Assembly (NCBI GenBank): GCA_950295325.1
Contig: OX485804.1
Coordinates: forward strand, 51,572,429-51,636,428
Origin: Polytrichum commune
Lineage: Eukaryota > Streptophyta > Polytrichopsida > Polytrichales > Polytrichaceae
DNA: 64,000 nucleotides
Direction: 5' to 3'
Shown one piece after another: positions 1 to 11,282 of this stretch. The notes below the pieces were generated by a model, which was not told the DNA's origin, searched no databases, and saw nothing but the letters and a program-made list of their open reading frames with translations. Position 1 is the stretch's first letter, and each line of letters begins with the position of its first letter. Made by a program: the position numbers and the translations under genes.

Positions 1-319
1 GGGTGTAAAGAAGAGTGACGAAGTATGGAGAAACCAGAAAATCTGACAATTCAGTCTCCCAGTAGAAAAATCTTAATCCTTTCTACAGTAAGACAGCCTG
101 ATGAGCCTAAGAACAATTGATGTGCAATTGCAGCTAGCATAAAAGAAAGGCATTGAGGTGTAATTTAGACTGCAACCTCAATTTGAATCCACCAACTAGG
201 GTTACAAGCCCACGGATTGATAGCATAGACCCCACATGTCAAGCACTCCCCTTTGCAGCTGAAAAAGTTGCAAGGGGAGGATCGACTGAGGTGCAAATGC
301 GGCTTAGAATGAACGAAAT

Positions 320-930
320 GTGTTTTAAGTGTCATTTGGATGGCATTGGTTAAAATGCAATTTGCCAGAGGAACCCAATTCTCGATCCCATGCACTCTGC
401 AGAGTCCCTGTACTGCAGAATGCACGAGCATCATTGAAAGCAACCTCGATTTCAGTCTGCCTCGATTACTCTGTCTCCCTCTGGGAATCTTTCTGCTCAT
501 CTACTATGCGCATTCACTTTGAGTGTAATTTGGACCACATTGGTAATTGGACTTTGCAATCCACCTTGATCGTATTTTCTCACTCGGGGAATCTTTGCAC
601 TTATCTTTTGCTGGAATTTGGGCATGCGTTGGTCCAAATGCCAGAGAAACCCAAATTATCGATTGCCCTTCTCCCTCGGGGAATCTTTGTGCTCATCTTT
701 GTACCTGGCTCTCACTTTCAAGTGTAATTTGGACATGCATTGGTCAAAATGCCAGAAGTAACCCAATTCTGGATCCTATGTACTCTGCAAAGTCCGCTTA
801 ATGCAACGATGCAGCATTGAAAGCAACCTCAAATCAGTCCGTGATTATTCTCTCTCGTCGGGGAATCATTGTGCTCATCATTTACCTCGCAGGAAGGAAG
901 GGAAAGAAAGAAAAGAGAGAGAAACAGGAG
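320..930. repeat. Degenerate tandem repeat, about 200-bp units
   Basis: A motif built from GTGTAATTTGGACATGCATT, then a CCAGAGAAACCCAATT-like stretch, then GGGGAATCTTTGTGCTCAT, recurs about four times with substitutions (near 325, 520, 610, 725 and 860). CATTGAAAGCAACCTC occurs at about 432 and 817. The copies are too diverged to define an exact unit. I see no credible coding region here; the short ORFs are by-products of the repeat. Confidence 0.6.
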
Positions 931-1306
931 GAAGGGGGACCGGGGGGATATGGATACGCATATGTGCAAAACTCACTTAAGGTTTGTTTTGGGATCGGTG
1001 GGAGTCCAGGACTGCGTGAAGAGAGTCTGGCCACGCGAATTCAAGAAGGGCACCACCTTCCTCTCGGTTTCTTGATCCGCAACAGTGCGATTGACGGCGA
1101 GGTCTCTTCTTGTCTGCACCTCGTTGATCTCCTTCACACTCCGACCGAACCTCGGGAACCACAAAATGGGCAACCTGGGCTGGGACGCCGATCTTCCCCC
1201 ACCAACAACCCCCTCTCCATCCTCCCCATCTCCCCTATCTCCTTCCTTGAGCTTAGCGGCAGGGAATCCCATCCGGAGTGCTTGCAGATGGAAGGATGCG
1301 GGGGCC

Positions 1307-1379
1307 ATGGCGGACAGCGAATTGAACGCCCTCGCCAGGCGCCTCAGTGCCCGCAGTGGGAAGGAGCCCAAGCTGAAGG
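1307..1379 (+). CDS. Possible first coding exon of an unidentified gene
   Basis: An ATG in the context GGCCATGGCG opens MADSELNALARRLSARSGKE followed by PKLKG, and the frame runs directly into AAGG|GTGAGA, a good plant 5' splice site. The surrounding 1.0-1.6 kb is more GC-rich than the flanks, as around a plant promoter and first exon. I do not recognise the peptide and find no convincing downstream exon. It may be a truncated or retroduplicated gene start, or chance. Confidence 0.25.
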
Positions 1380-2600
1380 GTGAGAAGAAGTGCAACATCG
1401 AAGTTGCGTTATTATGCTGTTGCTGCTGCTGGGGTTGCTTCTTCTCCACCATTCCTATTGAGCTCTCCGTTGGACCTGATGAATTGTGGGCTAGCAGGCT
1501 CCTCGGAGCCGCCATTAGGGACATGGATCCCAACCCCTACTACCCCGACCCCTCTGTCTGTTTGTTTGTTTATCTGTACCGCGGATGGATCTCACAACCC
1601 CCTAACCCTCACTGCGAATTTGAATTCAAATTTGAACACCATAGCCTGGGAGGTTGCCTCCCTCCGCTTGTAGGTCTAGGGATTCCACTGAGCTTCCTCT
1701 TGGGTAACTTAGCTATTCCAGTAGATGTTGTCACACCATTTTCCAAACTCCTGGGTAGTCTTATGATAAATTCAAGATAAATATGTCATAGCTGCCAGTA
1801 CGGAATCAAGATGAACAGAATTTCTTCCTTCCCCCACAGAATTTCTTCAACAAAAACCACACACCCCGCCTCCAACCTTCTACAATGAACAGTCCAGCAA
1901 GCGCCAGAAACGGAAGCCCATTCCAAAACCCCTCTCTCCCTCTCCGCGCTCTCGCCCTCTCGCCCTGTCCCAATCTTAGATTCTTCTCTCGCCCAACCCA
2001 CATCCAATGCCAACTTCCCCGCTTGCAACACACACACGCCACCAACCTTGCCCACAGCGACTCAAAACCCACCCCGACAAGCCACCCCAACAATCAACTC
2101 GACACAATGCCACCCTCACTCCCTCGCTCGCTCGCTCGCTCCACAGTAGTCCCAAAAACAAACGTAAGGTAGATTGCCACCCGCTAACTACCGCACTTGG
2201 TGTCGCAGAAGATTGCCTGCGTCTGCGGCTGCATTGGTTGTTGCCTGGATGGATTCCGGAATAAGTTACGTGTTTCGCTTTCAAGGGGGTTGGCAGCAGA
2301 GATGAAGGAGGGAGTTTATTTTTTATTCCCTCCCCTGGGGCCCCACGCGTGACTCGATTCTCAGCTATGGCGAAAGCCAGAAAGTTTTGCAAGCAACGCA
2401 CACGCAAAGCAACGCAAAGGCGAAGGCAAGGCTTCTGGCAACAGATTGCCAAGCCTTTCTTCTCTCTTCTGGCAGGGGGAACTGTCCTCTCCCCATGACA
2501 GCCCCTATGTGGATGATGTATTGGAAGCACTATGGATGAATTATGCTCTCATCGGATGAATGTCGTGGTGTCCTCCTAAACCATGACAGAGTGCCTTGGA
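1380..2600. other. Non-coding stretch with simple-sequence tracts
   Basis: Contains CT- and CA-rich DNA and a short (CTCG)n run near 2121-2140. ORFs on both strands here are low-complexity by-products of these tracts. No gene is supported. Confidence 0.5.
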
Positions 2601-2607
2601 TGGATGG

Positions 2608-3010
2608 TAGAGTAGACAGACCTATTTCCGTTTCCCCAATCTTACCCACTATATAGATTCCCCTAAAGCCGTGAAGTTCCTCTCATTTATTAGTCGTCAT
2701 TTTCTAACAAATGGAAAAAGTCATGAAGAACCACACATGTTGTCTTCACACTAATAAGCATGATGGAAAAAGCAAGTTAAAAGGACACGATTTTGGGTTC
2801 CTTGAAAATGGCATGAATTGTGCTCAAGTTTTTGTCTCCCAGTTTTCGGAAATAAGTCAACTTGTGTTATGAATATGGGTTGGGAGAAAATCTTGTTTTG
2901 AAAGTTATAATGATTTCTAATCTAGGAAACAAATTGTGATTTTTTTGCTAAATGTTTGTGACATCAATTTTCAAACTTGTGAAAAATCACCCCAATATCA
3001 CCCATGTACA
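2608..3010. repeat. Left copy of a 400-bp direct repeat
   Basis: Starts near TAGAGTAGACAGACC and ends near ATCACCCCAATATCACCCAT. The same segment, with moderate divergence by eye, recurs at 3727-4125 in the same orientation. The spacing would allow a very small LTR-type element (TRIM), but I did not find a primer-binding site or clean TG...CA ends, so segmental tandem duplication is equally possible. Confidence 0.6.
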
Positions 3011-3726
3011 ACACTTATGTGAAATTGCTTAAGTTATTGGAAATAAGTACTTCTACTCTGTATTAGAGGTGTGTGGATGAATAGTGATGTTCATGATAGA
3101 TGATTCTCATGATGGCCCCTAGAGCAAGTGACACATGGAATGAGTGGCAAACACATGACTTGCACAATGTTGTTAAAGCCTTGTGCTCTCTCGCCCATTT
3201 TAAATAGAACAAATGCCATGTTTCATGGGGACCTAGATGCAACACTAAGACTTAGGTTGGCCATTTTTGAAAATCTCAATGTATTTACCTTATGGGTGTT
3301 GTTTGGTTTGACACCAAATTTTTCAAATTTTTTTTGGCATGTGTCGTATCCACACATGTCAAGACCATGTTCAATCCAACATGGATATTAGCTATAGTAT
3401 TTACTGGGTTGGCGATGTGGTTATCCAACCTATTGTAAGTGGCAAGTGGAAGCTCAACAATGTTATGTGTATTGCAAACCCTCCTCTCTAGCAAAGGGAG
3501 GGGACTATCCTTTCCATAGTTGTTTTTAACATCTATCATCGACGGGACCATAAAAATTTGCATGTGTAGGTTTATTGTTGATTCGTACTATATTAACCTC
3601 AATAGACTAATCTAGGGTCTACAATCCCAATGTAGGCATTAAATTGTTTAAAGCAAGCAATCTATAGGTTCTATATAGGAATTAACATTTGTACCCTATC
3701 TAATGGTAGGTGTTGTGAACATGTAG

Positions 3727-4125
3727 AGTAGACAAACCCATTTATGATACCCCAATCTTACTAAATAGAGTCCCCTTAAGTTATGAAGTTCCACACATGT
3801 AGCTGTCATTTTCAAAGGTGATGGAAAAAGTCATGAAGAAGCATACATATATAGCCTTCGCATTTGGCGTGATGGAAAAAGAAGTTAAAAGGACACTATT
3901 TTGGGTTCCTTGAAAACGGCATGAATTGTGCTCAAGTTTTCGTCTCCCAATTATCGGGAATAAGTTGATCTATGCTGTGAATATGGGTTGAGAGAGAATC
4001 TTGCCTTTGAAAATTTACAGTGATTTCTAAACTTGGAAACAAATAGTGCCTTTTTTGTGAAACATTTGTGATATCAATTTTTACACATGCGGAAAATCAC
4101 CCCAATACCACACATGTACTACGGT
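3727..4125. repeat. Right copy of the 400-bp direct repeat
   Basis: Pairs with 2608-3010. Shared landmarks in order are TAGAGTAGACA, CCCCAATCTTAC, AAAAAGTCATGAAGAA, TTTTGGGTTCCTTGAAAA, GGCATGAATTGTGCTCAAG and AAATCACCCCAATA. The 0.7 kb between the copies has no protein-coding signal that I can support. Confidence 0.6.
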
Positions 4126-4555
4126 TGAGGAATCCATAGTCGACCAAGTCCAGTTAGCCACTCACTAGGGTCATGTAATGTTGACATAGATGAGATCTAT
4201 AATTTTTAGGCAAACACACTTAAAAGTTTATGTGGTGGCAGCTTGTGATTGATTACCCATATAAGACAATAGTCGCAACAAGGAGTAGCATTGAGACGAG
4301 TAATTATAGGTTAACCTCTAAATCGACTATGTGTAACCCTAAAATTTACACTTCGAAATTTACAGCAATTTCTATACTCACAATGATTTATTTATTTATT
4401 TTTAAACAATAATTGCATTCTCCTTAGAATTTAATTTTCTTCGCAAGAAAAATAACTCCCCGCTATTACTCCTCCATGCAGATGCAAACTCTCTTATTTG
4501 ATCGGTTATAGGTGCCTCAACCTCGCACTCATGCGACATTGCTCAAGTTAACGGA
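4126..4555. other. AT-rich spacer, nothing recognised
   Basis: No ORF, RNA gene or repeat with clear boundaries was seen between the direct repeat and the array that starts at about 4560. Confidence 0.4.
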
Positions 4556-4559
4556 AATA

Positions 4560-5090
4560 GGTCTGCCTACTCCACCCGTCCCTCTCCCTATGGCAGCCCC
4601 TTGGTGGATGATAAAACACTGTGGATGATGTTCCTGACGGGTGATTCTCGTGGTAGCCAGTGGTGATCCGACACGTGGACTGAACCAGCAGAGGAATGTC
4701 AAAGCTTGTGGCAGAGCGCGCTTTCGATAGATGCAGAATTGGAGCACTGTGGATGACATTCGTTGACAGATGAGTCCAGTGTTGGGCCCCGCCGACATAT
4801 GACATGTGGATCGAGTGCAAAAGCAAGGCTTGCGGCAAATGCGATGAAGCCTCTCTGGCAAGCGGAACTGTCCGCTCACTGGCAGTCGCTTGGATGGATG
4901 ATCTATAGCACAGAGTACTATAGACGGCGGTTTGGATGGATGATTCTGTTGGCGTCCCATGAGAAGCTGACACGTGGGCTAACTGGCAAAGGGCAAACTT
5001 GTGGCAAATGTGAAGCCTTATTAGCAGGGGGGGTACTGTCCTCCTGCAATGACAGCCCCATGGATGGATGATAAGTTAGACCTTATGTCA
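4560..5090. repeat. Degenerate repeat array with GGATGGATGAT and ACACGTGG motifs
   Basis: A module of the form TGGATGGATGATTCT, GTGGT, GAGAAGCTGACACGTGG, GGCAAAGGGCAAACTTGTGGC recurs three or four times. Diverged relatives lie near 2470-2610, 3080-3190 and 6270-6400, so this is a dispersed family with a local array. Non-coding. Confidence 0.5.
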
Positions 5091-7300
5091 TCGCACTTCT
5101 TGAATCGGAACTTCCAACTCCAAAGACACTTTTGATTGTTGGATCAATCCAAGAATTGTGTCATCCCATTAGCAATTGCGAATCATGCAAATTCTCATTT
5201 TCAAGTTTTAGAATTGCAGCTAATAGAGTTATCCGTAAAGTGAGCTGAAGAGAGGGTTTTGGGCCTGGATTTGAGAAAATTGTGTGACAGGCCCTAAAAG
5301 TGGAGCAGGTGTCTGTAGCTATAAAAAAACACAGGCACAAATCTTTTGAGGGACCAGAAATGGTGAAAATTTTTTTTTGCTCCTGTGTTGCAAGCGCGCC
5401 CCAGGAATTTAGCGTTGCTTTGTCAGAGGGCCCTCTCCTGTTTCGCCAACAAAGAAGATCCACTGACAAGGCGGGGTGAAGTCCGCGGAGACAACCCCAA
5501 ATTTGTCGCAGCCTAAATCCGGAGAAACTAAAGGACTGCAGACCAGCTCCAAAAACAAGCAGACTAGCTCTGACCCTAAACCCTGGCCTTGTGTATTATG
5601 CCCTGGAATTCAAGAGCCTTACTTTGCGTTTCCATGGGTTTGTGTGAATAGTGCACTCAAAATCTGTCAAAACACCAGCTTACTTTACGGATAACTCTAA
5701 TATGCACAAATTAATGGGAGGTCAAAGCGAAGATGCTCTTCCTTTGTAGATGACCACATAGACCTTCCTTAATGTATTGACACTTGAACATATAATGGTG
5801 TCTCTATTTTGAGATCATTGTCCAATCCCATCGTACCACATGCCTTTTGGTGTCCATTTTAGCTACAAACCTCGTCATGTAGTACTTAAATTTAGGTGTA
5901 CTCCAACCAAGAAGAGTGACCATCTAGTAAGGTCCACCTACCTTATCAGGTATTGCAAGGCTTGTAGATTACAACTCGCACCCAATAAAAAAAAGAACAC
6001 GTGTTATGATGAGATTGGACTATATGCTCAAATCTAGATGCCGTTATGGGTTCAATAATGAACACAATCGGGAGGGGTCTCCATGGAAAGAATCTTCGTT
6101 ATAACATTTTGATTGCTTCTGCATCTCAATTATGATCTTGAAACTTGAAATGACAATTTGCATGCTTCACAATCACTAACGGGACGTTCTTTATTCAATC
6201 TAACGGCCATAAATGTCTACAGAGTTGAATTGCCTACAATAGGTTCATGTACCTTACTTGAAGAGGATGAAGTTCTTGATGGATGATTCTTGTGGTGGCT
6301 TGTGAGAAGCTAACACGTGGACCGAATGGCCCGATGGTAGTAGGCCAGATGAGAAGTGGTAGGACATGTCCTTGGATGGAGCCTATGAGAGGACAATTCA
6401 TTGGATCTCGTGATGCCTACAAATTATACTGACGTATGTGAAGGCGATTTGTCTATTGAACACCCCTTTGGATGATTTTAACTTTTTTTCTCCTAGGGCT
6501 GCATTTCATTTGAGAAGAAAACTTTAGACCATCGTTGACGTTATGAAAGGTGGCCTCATACTTGAGTTGGCGTGTTGTCCAAAATGTTGAAGATAGTTTC
6601 TTTTTATAATGAGCAATGACCACAAACCAACAAGCTTATCTTTACCTTCCAGTGGCAGTGACCTCCTACAAGCTCCACCAACGCGTCCATGGATCTTTCA
6701 CCTTGTAGGTATTCGAAGTCAAAGAGTCACATATTATGTTCATGAAACTAGAGTTGGAAGTTGAAAAGAAACACAAGAACTCATAAGGGGCGTCATCTTG
6801 GTTGCATGACGAGACCATAAGGTGAGATTTCCTGGGAAAATTAAGGCTTTGGAGATCTTTGTAGGGAAAAAATGGTTAAATGGACAGAGGGGTTGTTTCA
6901 CATTGGGACAACCCACATTAACTAAGTTAGTAGAAAAGGGAGGTCCCACCTATATGAGTTTTAACAAGACAAATCTAAAACCGAAATGCCCATGTGTAGG
7001 TTTTGGACCAAAATCATGTTGATTTTACAACTATATATTTTAATTAGCACCATGAGTCCCCCTACTCACTATTGCCTCTGAGATAAATTGTATGCAGTCC
7101 AACTTGAGCTCAAAAGGTCATACGTTCAACTTTTGAGAATTCTATTGGATCGTGCAGTTTTTAGCTTTTATTTATTGAGTTTATAGCTCTCTACTAATGA
7201 ACTATCATTTTTTTTCCTTCAAAAAATACCATTTTGATCGACGTAAATGCCTACTTTTGAATAAAAAGTAGGTGTTAGAATTGGGTCACTTAAGAAATTA
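5091..7300. other. Intergenic, dispersed repeat fragments only
   Basis: ORFs of 60-100 codons occur on both strands but show no domain, composition or splice context suggesting genes. A relative of the ACACGTGG module lies at 6270-6400. A short dispersed repeat (AGATTGGACTATATGCTC at about 6010) has relatives near 38.72, 48.09 and 48.52 kb. Confidence 0.5.
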
Positions 7301-7659
7301 GGAGACCTCTTCAATAAGTGTCTCCTCAGCGCACAACATTCATTAGAGCCTTGAGGGGCCTCCCTCTCTATCTTCTCTCTCGTGTTATCCTATTCCTCGG
7401 TTCATGCATATTCCATGAGCCGAATGAGCCGAACGTCCCCTTCATCGGAGCATCCAAGCTTATCATCAGCATCCTCATCTTCTCGCTCACTACCACTGTA
7501 CAACAGCCTCTCTTTCTTGAGTTTTGGGATCCTCTTGGCAGGACTGGGTTTAAGGTAGGGTGGGAAAAGCAGAAGCACAAGAAAGTGACCAAAAGAGACC
7601 GAGGATTCTTGGGAGCCTAAAGACACACTCAAGAAGGAGGAGGAGACGAAGAAGAAGCC

Positions 7660-9399
7660 ATGGGGCAACAGAGCAGCAAGGAATCGGAGTCCAGTGTGGT
7701 AGGGTCGACTGTGAGGGTTGTGAGTGGGGCCACAGGGGCAGCAGCAGGAGCTGTCAAAGACACCGCAGGTCAGATTTCCCAAATTTTACGTGTATATTAT
7801 TGCAAGAATGAATGAGCGTATGTATGTGATATTGTTTTGGATTTGGCACCTGGAGAGTGCAATCCAGTATCTCTTTCATGCCTCACTTCGCTTCGTTATG
7901 TGAGGGTACATGTCCAATTCTCAATTGAGAAATCCCTGCCCATTCCCAAGCTGCTCAAGGCGGAACCTGTGGCCTTTCTTGGATCCCCCCCTGACCTGTT
8001 CAGTTTAGGGTGGAAAGTCCATGAAAAATTACATGAAAACCCTTAAACCCTAAATTCTTCATTGCAGAGCGAAAGTGTATTCTTGCGACCTGTATCACAA
8101 GAATGAGTATGACATTGTCACCCTGGCCTTTTTGAGTCATCTCGAGAGTGCAACCCAGACGTTCTTTCATGGCTCACTTCGCATCGTTATGTAAGGGAAA
8201 ATGTCCAATTGCCTATTAAGCAACCCCTGCCCATTTCCAAGTTGCTCAAGGCAAGAACCTGAAGCCTTTCTTGAATTGTGACCTCCTTGGATTCCCCCTT
8301 ACCAGTTCAGTTAAGGGTGGAAATTTGTGAGGTGTGTTTTTGTTTTGGTGTGGTTACATGACATTTCATGACTAATTACATGAAAACCCTCAAATCTTAA
8401 ACTCTCACTTGTAGAATAAATGTGTGTTCATGTTTACATGCATGCATGTATCACAAGAATGGATGTGACATTGTTATGGGTCACTTCGAGAGTGCAGCCC
8501 AGTGGTTCTTTCGGGACTCACTTCGCTTTGTATGTGAGGGTAAATGTTCTATTGTCAATTAGGAATTCCTGCCCCCCTTCCAAGCTCCTCAAGACAAGAA
8601 TCTGCAGCCTTCCTTGGATCCGCCCTTACCTGTTCAGTTCAGGGTGGAAATCTGTGAGGTGTTTTGTTTTAATAGCTACTTGAAATTACATGAAACTTAC
8701 ACGGAAACCCTTAAACCTTCACTTGCAGAATGAATGTGCCTTCATGTATTCAAGAATGGATGTGACATTGTCAGCCTGGCCATTTTAGGTCACATCGAGA
8801 GTGGAACCCAGTCGTTCTTACATGGCTCACTTTGCTTCATTATGTGAAGGTCAATCAGATGAAACTTTAAACCCCTGTATACAGCATCCAAACTATGTGT
8901 TCTTCAATGCATTTGAATCCTATTGATCTTACATAAATTTGACTATCCTAGTGATAAAAACTGTGCTCAGCGCTTATTCTGTTGGTTTTAGGTATGCCTA
9001 CCTAGTTCACAATTGGATATAGCATGATTTGTAATGAGATGTAACAAGATATAAAGTGGGTGTTGTCTGAGCTTCAATGCATGAAGCTCAGCGTTGCCAA
9101 TATATCCTCATGTTCTTTCTTGTGTCCTGTTGGGAGCAGGGAATGTGAAGGAGGTTGTTGGAGCTGTTGGAGCTGAAGACAGAGAGGCTATACGGATACA
9201 GAAGAAGGAAACCTGGGGAAGGGTTGAGGAAGGTGACACTTTTTGGGGATTAAGTGAAAAATATCTTGGGGATGCAACGAAATGGGAGTCATTACAAGCC
9301 GCGTGTAGTCGGGAGCTTGGGACCGACCCATTGTTGCTTTTGCCAGGTACTCATGTTACAGAGTCGTGCATTGCCCGAGCGAAGGCTAACTCTCGCTAG
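7660..9399 (+). CDS. Small LysM-domain protein, two exons
   Basis: Exon 1 is 7660-7768 and exon 2 is 9140-9399, giving 122 residues. The intron has GT at 7769 and AG at 9138-9139 and splits a Gly codon, so both exons stay in one frame. The N-terminus is MGQQSSKESESS, followed by an Ala/Gly/Val-rich stretch. Residues about 60-105 match a LysM fold: RVEEGDTFWGLSEKYLGDAT, then KWESLQAA, then a LLLLPGTHV-like closing turn. LysM modules bind N-acetylglucosamine-containing glycans in secreted or receptor proteins, but this protein has no signal peptide and is probably intracellular, like the small single-LysM proteins of other plants. MGQQSS could be myristoylated (Gly2, Ser6); this is an inference. 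The start is the first in-frame ATG of the exon. The target is unknown. The intron is unusually repeat-rich. Confidence 0.8.
7795..8860. repeat. Tandem repeats inside the LysM gene intron
   Basis: Three full units and one partial unit of about 285-355 bp occur. Landmarks repeat in order: GTGACATTGTCA..., GAGAGTGCAACCCAGT, GGCTCACTTCGCTTCGTTATGTGAGGG, CCTGCCCATTCCCAAGCTGCTCAAG, CTTGGATCC, GGTGGAAA, ACATGAAAACCCTTAAACC (near 7822, 8107, 8461 and 8759). They make up most of the 1.37-kb intron. Confidence 0.75.
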
Positions 9400-9925
9400 G
9401 TTGGTACCAAAACCCAATTTTTTCATGTTTCCTGTGAACCCCATTTGTGAGAAATTGTACCATTATGGAGCTGTCTGCATCACAAACCAGTGTGACCTGA
9501 TGCTTCACACAATTCATTTAGTGACTACTCACAACTGAAGTCTACTGTGTACATGAGCCTCACATTTGGGTTTATTATTTATTCCTCTCTCCTTTCTGTG
9601 AAATGCCTCACAATGGGGACCTATTTCTCCTTCCCTTCTCCAATCTATGTTGTATGTCTTAATAATAATGGTCTGCACCAAACAAGAGTAGAGGAGGGTT
9701 GAAAGTCAGTACACAATTTGAAGCAGTGAGGACATATTTCGTGTGCAGTTATAATGTCGAAGTTTCTTGTTTCTTCTGGTTGTGTAGTTGCACTGTGGGA
9801 CATGTCTTTGTGTTTAGCATAGCTTCTAAAACTAGTCAGAGTATTAGCTTATTAAGTATAACGTGCATATTTTCTGGACATAAAAGACCATACCACTAAA
9901 TTTACATGTAACAACATATCAATGT
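9400..9925. other. Probable 3' untranslated and flanking region of the LysM gene
   Basis: No ORF is supported. An AATAATAATGG stretch at about 9660 could act as a plant far-upstream poly(A) element, but plant signals are too loose to place the end of the transcript. Confidence 0.35.
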
Positions 9926-9929
9926 ATTC

Positions 9930-10830
9930 TGCAATCATGGCCATGTAAGACATTTACTGTATTGATTCAACATACAAATCCAGCCCTGATACACATGTAC
10001 GAAAACACTTAGTGAATGTATCCATTGTATCAAAGTGCAAGACTTTCAAGCCTATGTTAGCTCAATTCATGTCAAGAACCATGTCGGTAATAACATGTAG
10101 AGGTGGAGCACAATTTGAACATGTAATTTTGAGAAGTTCTAACATGAGACAAAACTTGAGCATGAATTGCCTTGCTCACAGTTGGTCTGGTTCAGAAATT
10201 GCATCCAATTGTTGTTCACAATTGGTTCTATTGATCAATGATCTACTCTCTTGATCATATGAAGACATCATGAATGGGCATCTTTGCAATCCTACAAATA
10301 TGGCCATGTAAGATGTCTATTCTATTGATTCAACACACAAATCCAGACCTGAAATACATGTACAGTGATGTTGAGAACATACATCCATAGTTTTGAAGGG
10401 CAAACCTTCTTTGTACCCATGTTAACCCGATTCATTCCAACAACCATGTGAGTAATGTAACGTAGCCCAAAAGCTGATGGAACACAATTGCCACTGCCAA
10501 CACATAATTTTCAAGAAAGAATTCTGACACAAGACAAACTTGAATCTTACCTTATGGTGAGCATTAATTGCCACATTCATGGTTTATTCATAGTTATTTA
10601 TTTGGTAATCCAACACATGGACTTGCATCTAATTCACATTGATTCCGCAAGTCACACCCATGTAAGATGTCTACTCTATCAATTAAACACACAAATCCAG
10701 GCCAGACACATATGTACGACAATGGGTACATCCATTGGCAAACCTTTCAGCCAACTCATTATGTTAGCTCAATAGGTACCAAGCTTTCCGTTGGGGTTAT
10801 TCATGCCAACAACCATGTTAATAATGAAAC
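9930..10830. repeat. Tandem repeat, three units of about 355 bp
   Basis: Each unit contains GGCCATGTAAGA, a TCTATT/GATTCAACACACAAATCCAG stretch, CATGTACGACAATG and CATGTTAGCTCAATTCATG...CAACCATGT. Copies start near 9940, 10300 and 10655. The array sits between the convergent LysM and Ub-RING genes. Confidence 0.7.
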
Positions 10831-10980
10831 TAACTAGTTCAGGCCCGTGTTGTCCCAGCCCATTGCACCTGTGGATGCGAATGGATGTCTCGGACCATCC
10901 TTGCAACATATGTTTAAGTATGCCGCCATCGACCATTGGTCGTTTTGAACTTGGAAATGACATGCAATACATACAATAGA

Positions 10981-11282
10981 TGTGGTGTTCTAGTTTTGTA
11001 GTAGAAAGTCAAGAGTCTGCAGTGATTGATTCAGATACCTATAAAAATCAAACACATCGTGCTTTCACCTCCTCATCATGCAGTCGTCGACGATTGGCTC
11101 TCGTTCCAAAACGGTAATTGCGTCAAACGCCTATGCGCCCTTGCCATTCCAAAGTTCCAAAGCTCCAAAATGTACAAAAGATGCGGTGTTTGATTTTGTT
11201 GTAAAAGTCAAGTTAGCTGCAGTGGTTGATTTAGATACCCATAAAAATTGAACTCATCATGCTTTCACCTCATCATCATCTT
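10981..11282. repeat. Duplicated 3' end of the ubiquitin-RING gene
   Basis: 10981-11081 and 11182-11282 are direct repeats (TGTGGTGTTCTAGTTTTGTA... against TGCGGTGTTTGATTTTGTTG..., then GTCAAG, CTGCAGTG, GATTTAGATACC, CATAAAAAT, GCTTTCACCTC). The right copy holds the last codons and stop of the minus-strand gene at 11257. The left copy is a stranded duplicate of its 3' untranslated region and terminal codons. Confidence 0.65.

Noticed and set aside
817-1383. 188-codon plus-strand ORF and a 186-codon minus-strand ORF over the same DNA
   Set aside because: Low-complexity, overlapping in several frames, no domain; explained by GC-rich, repeat-bearing DNA.
7402-7782. 126-codon minus-strand ORF over the start of the LysM gene
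   Set aside because: It lies opposite the LysM first exon and its leader, and its Ser and Cys runs come from GAA/GAG and CAG-type triplets on the other strand.
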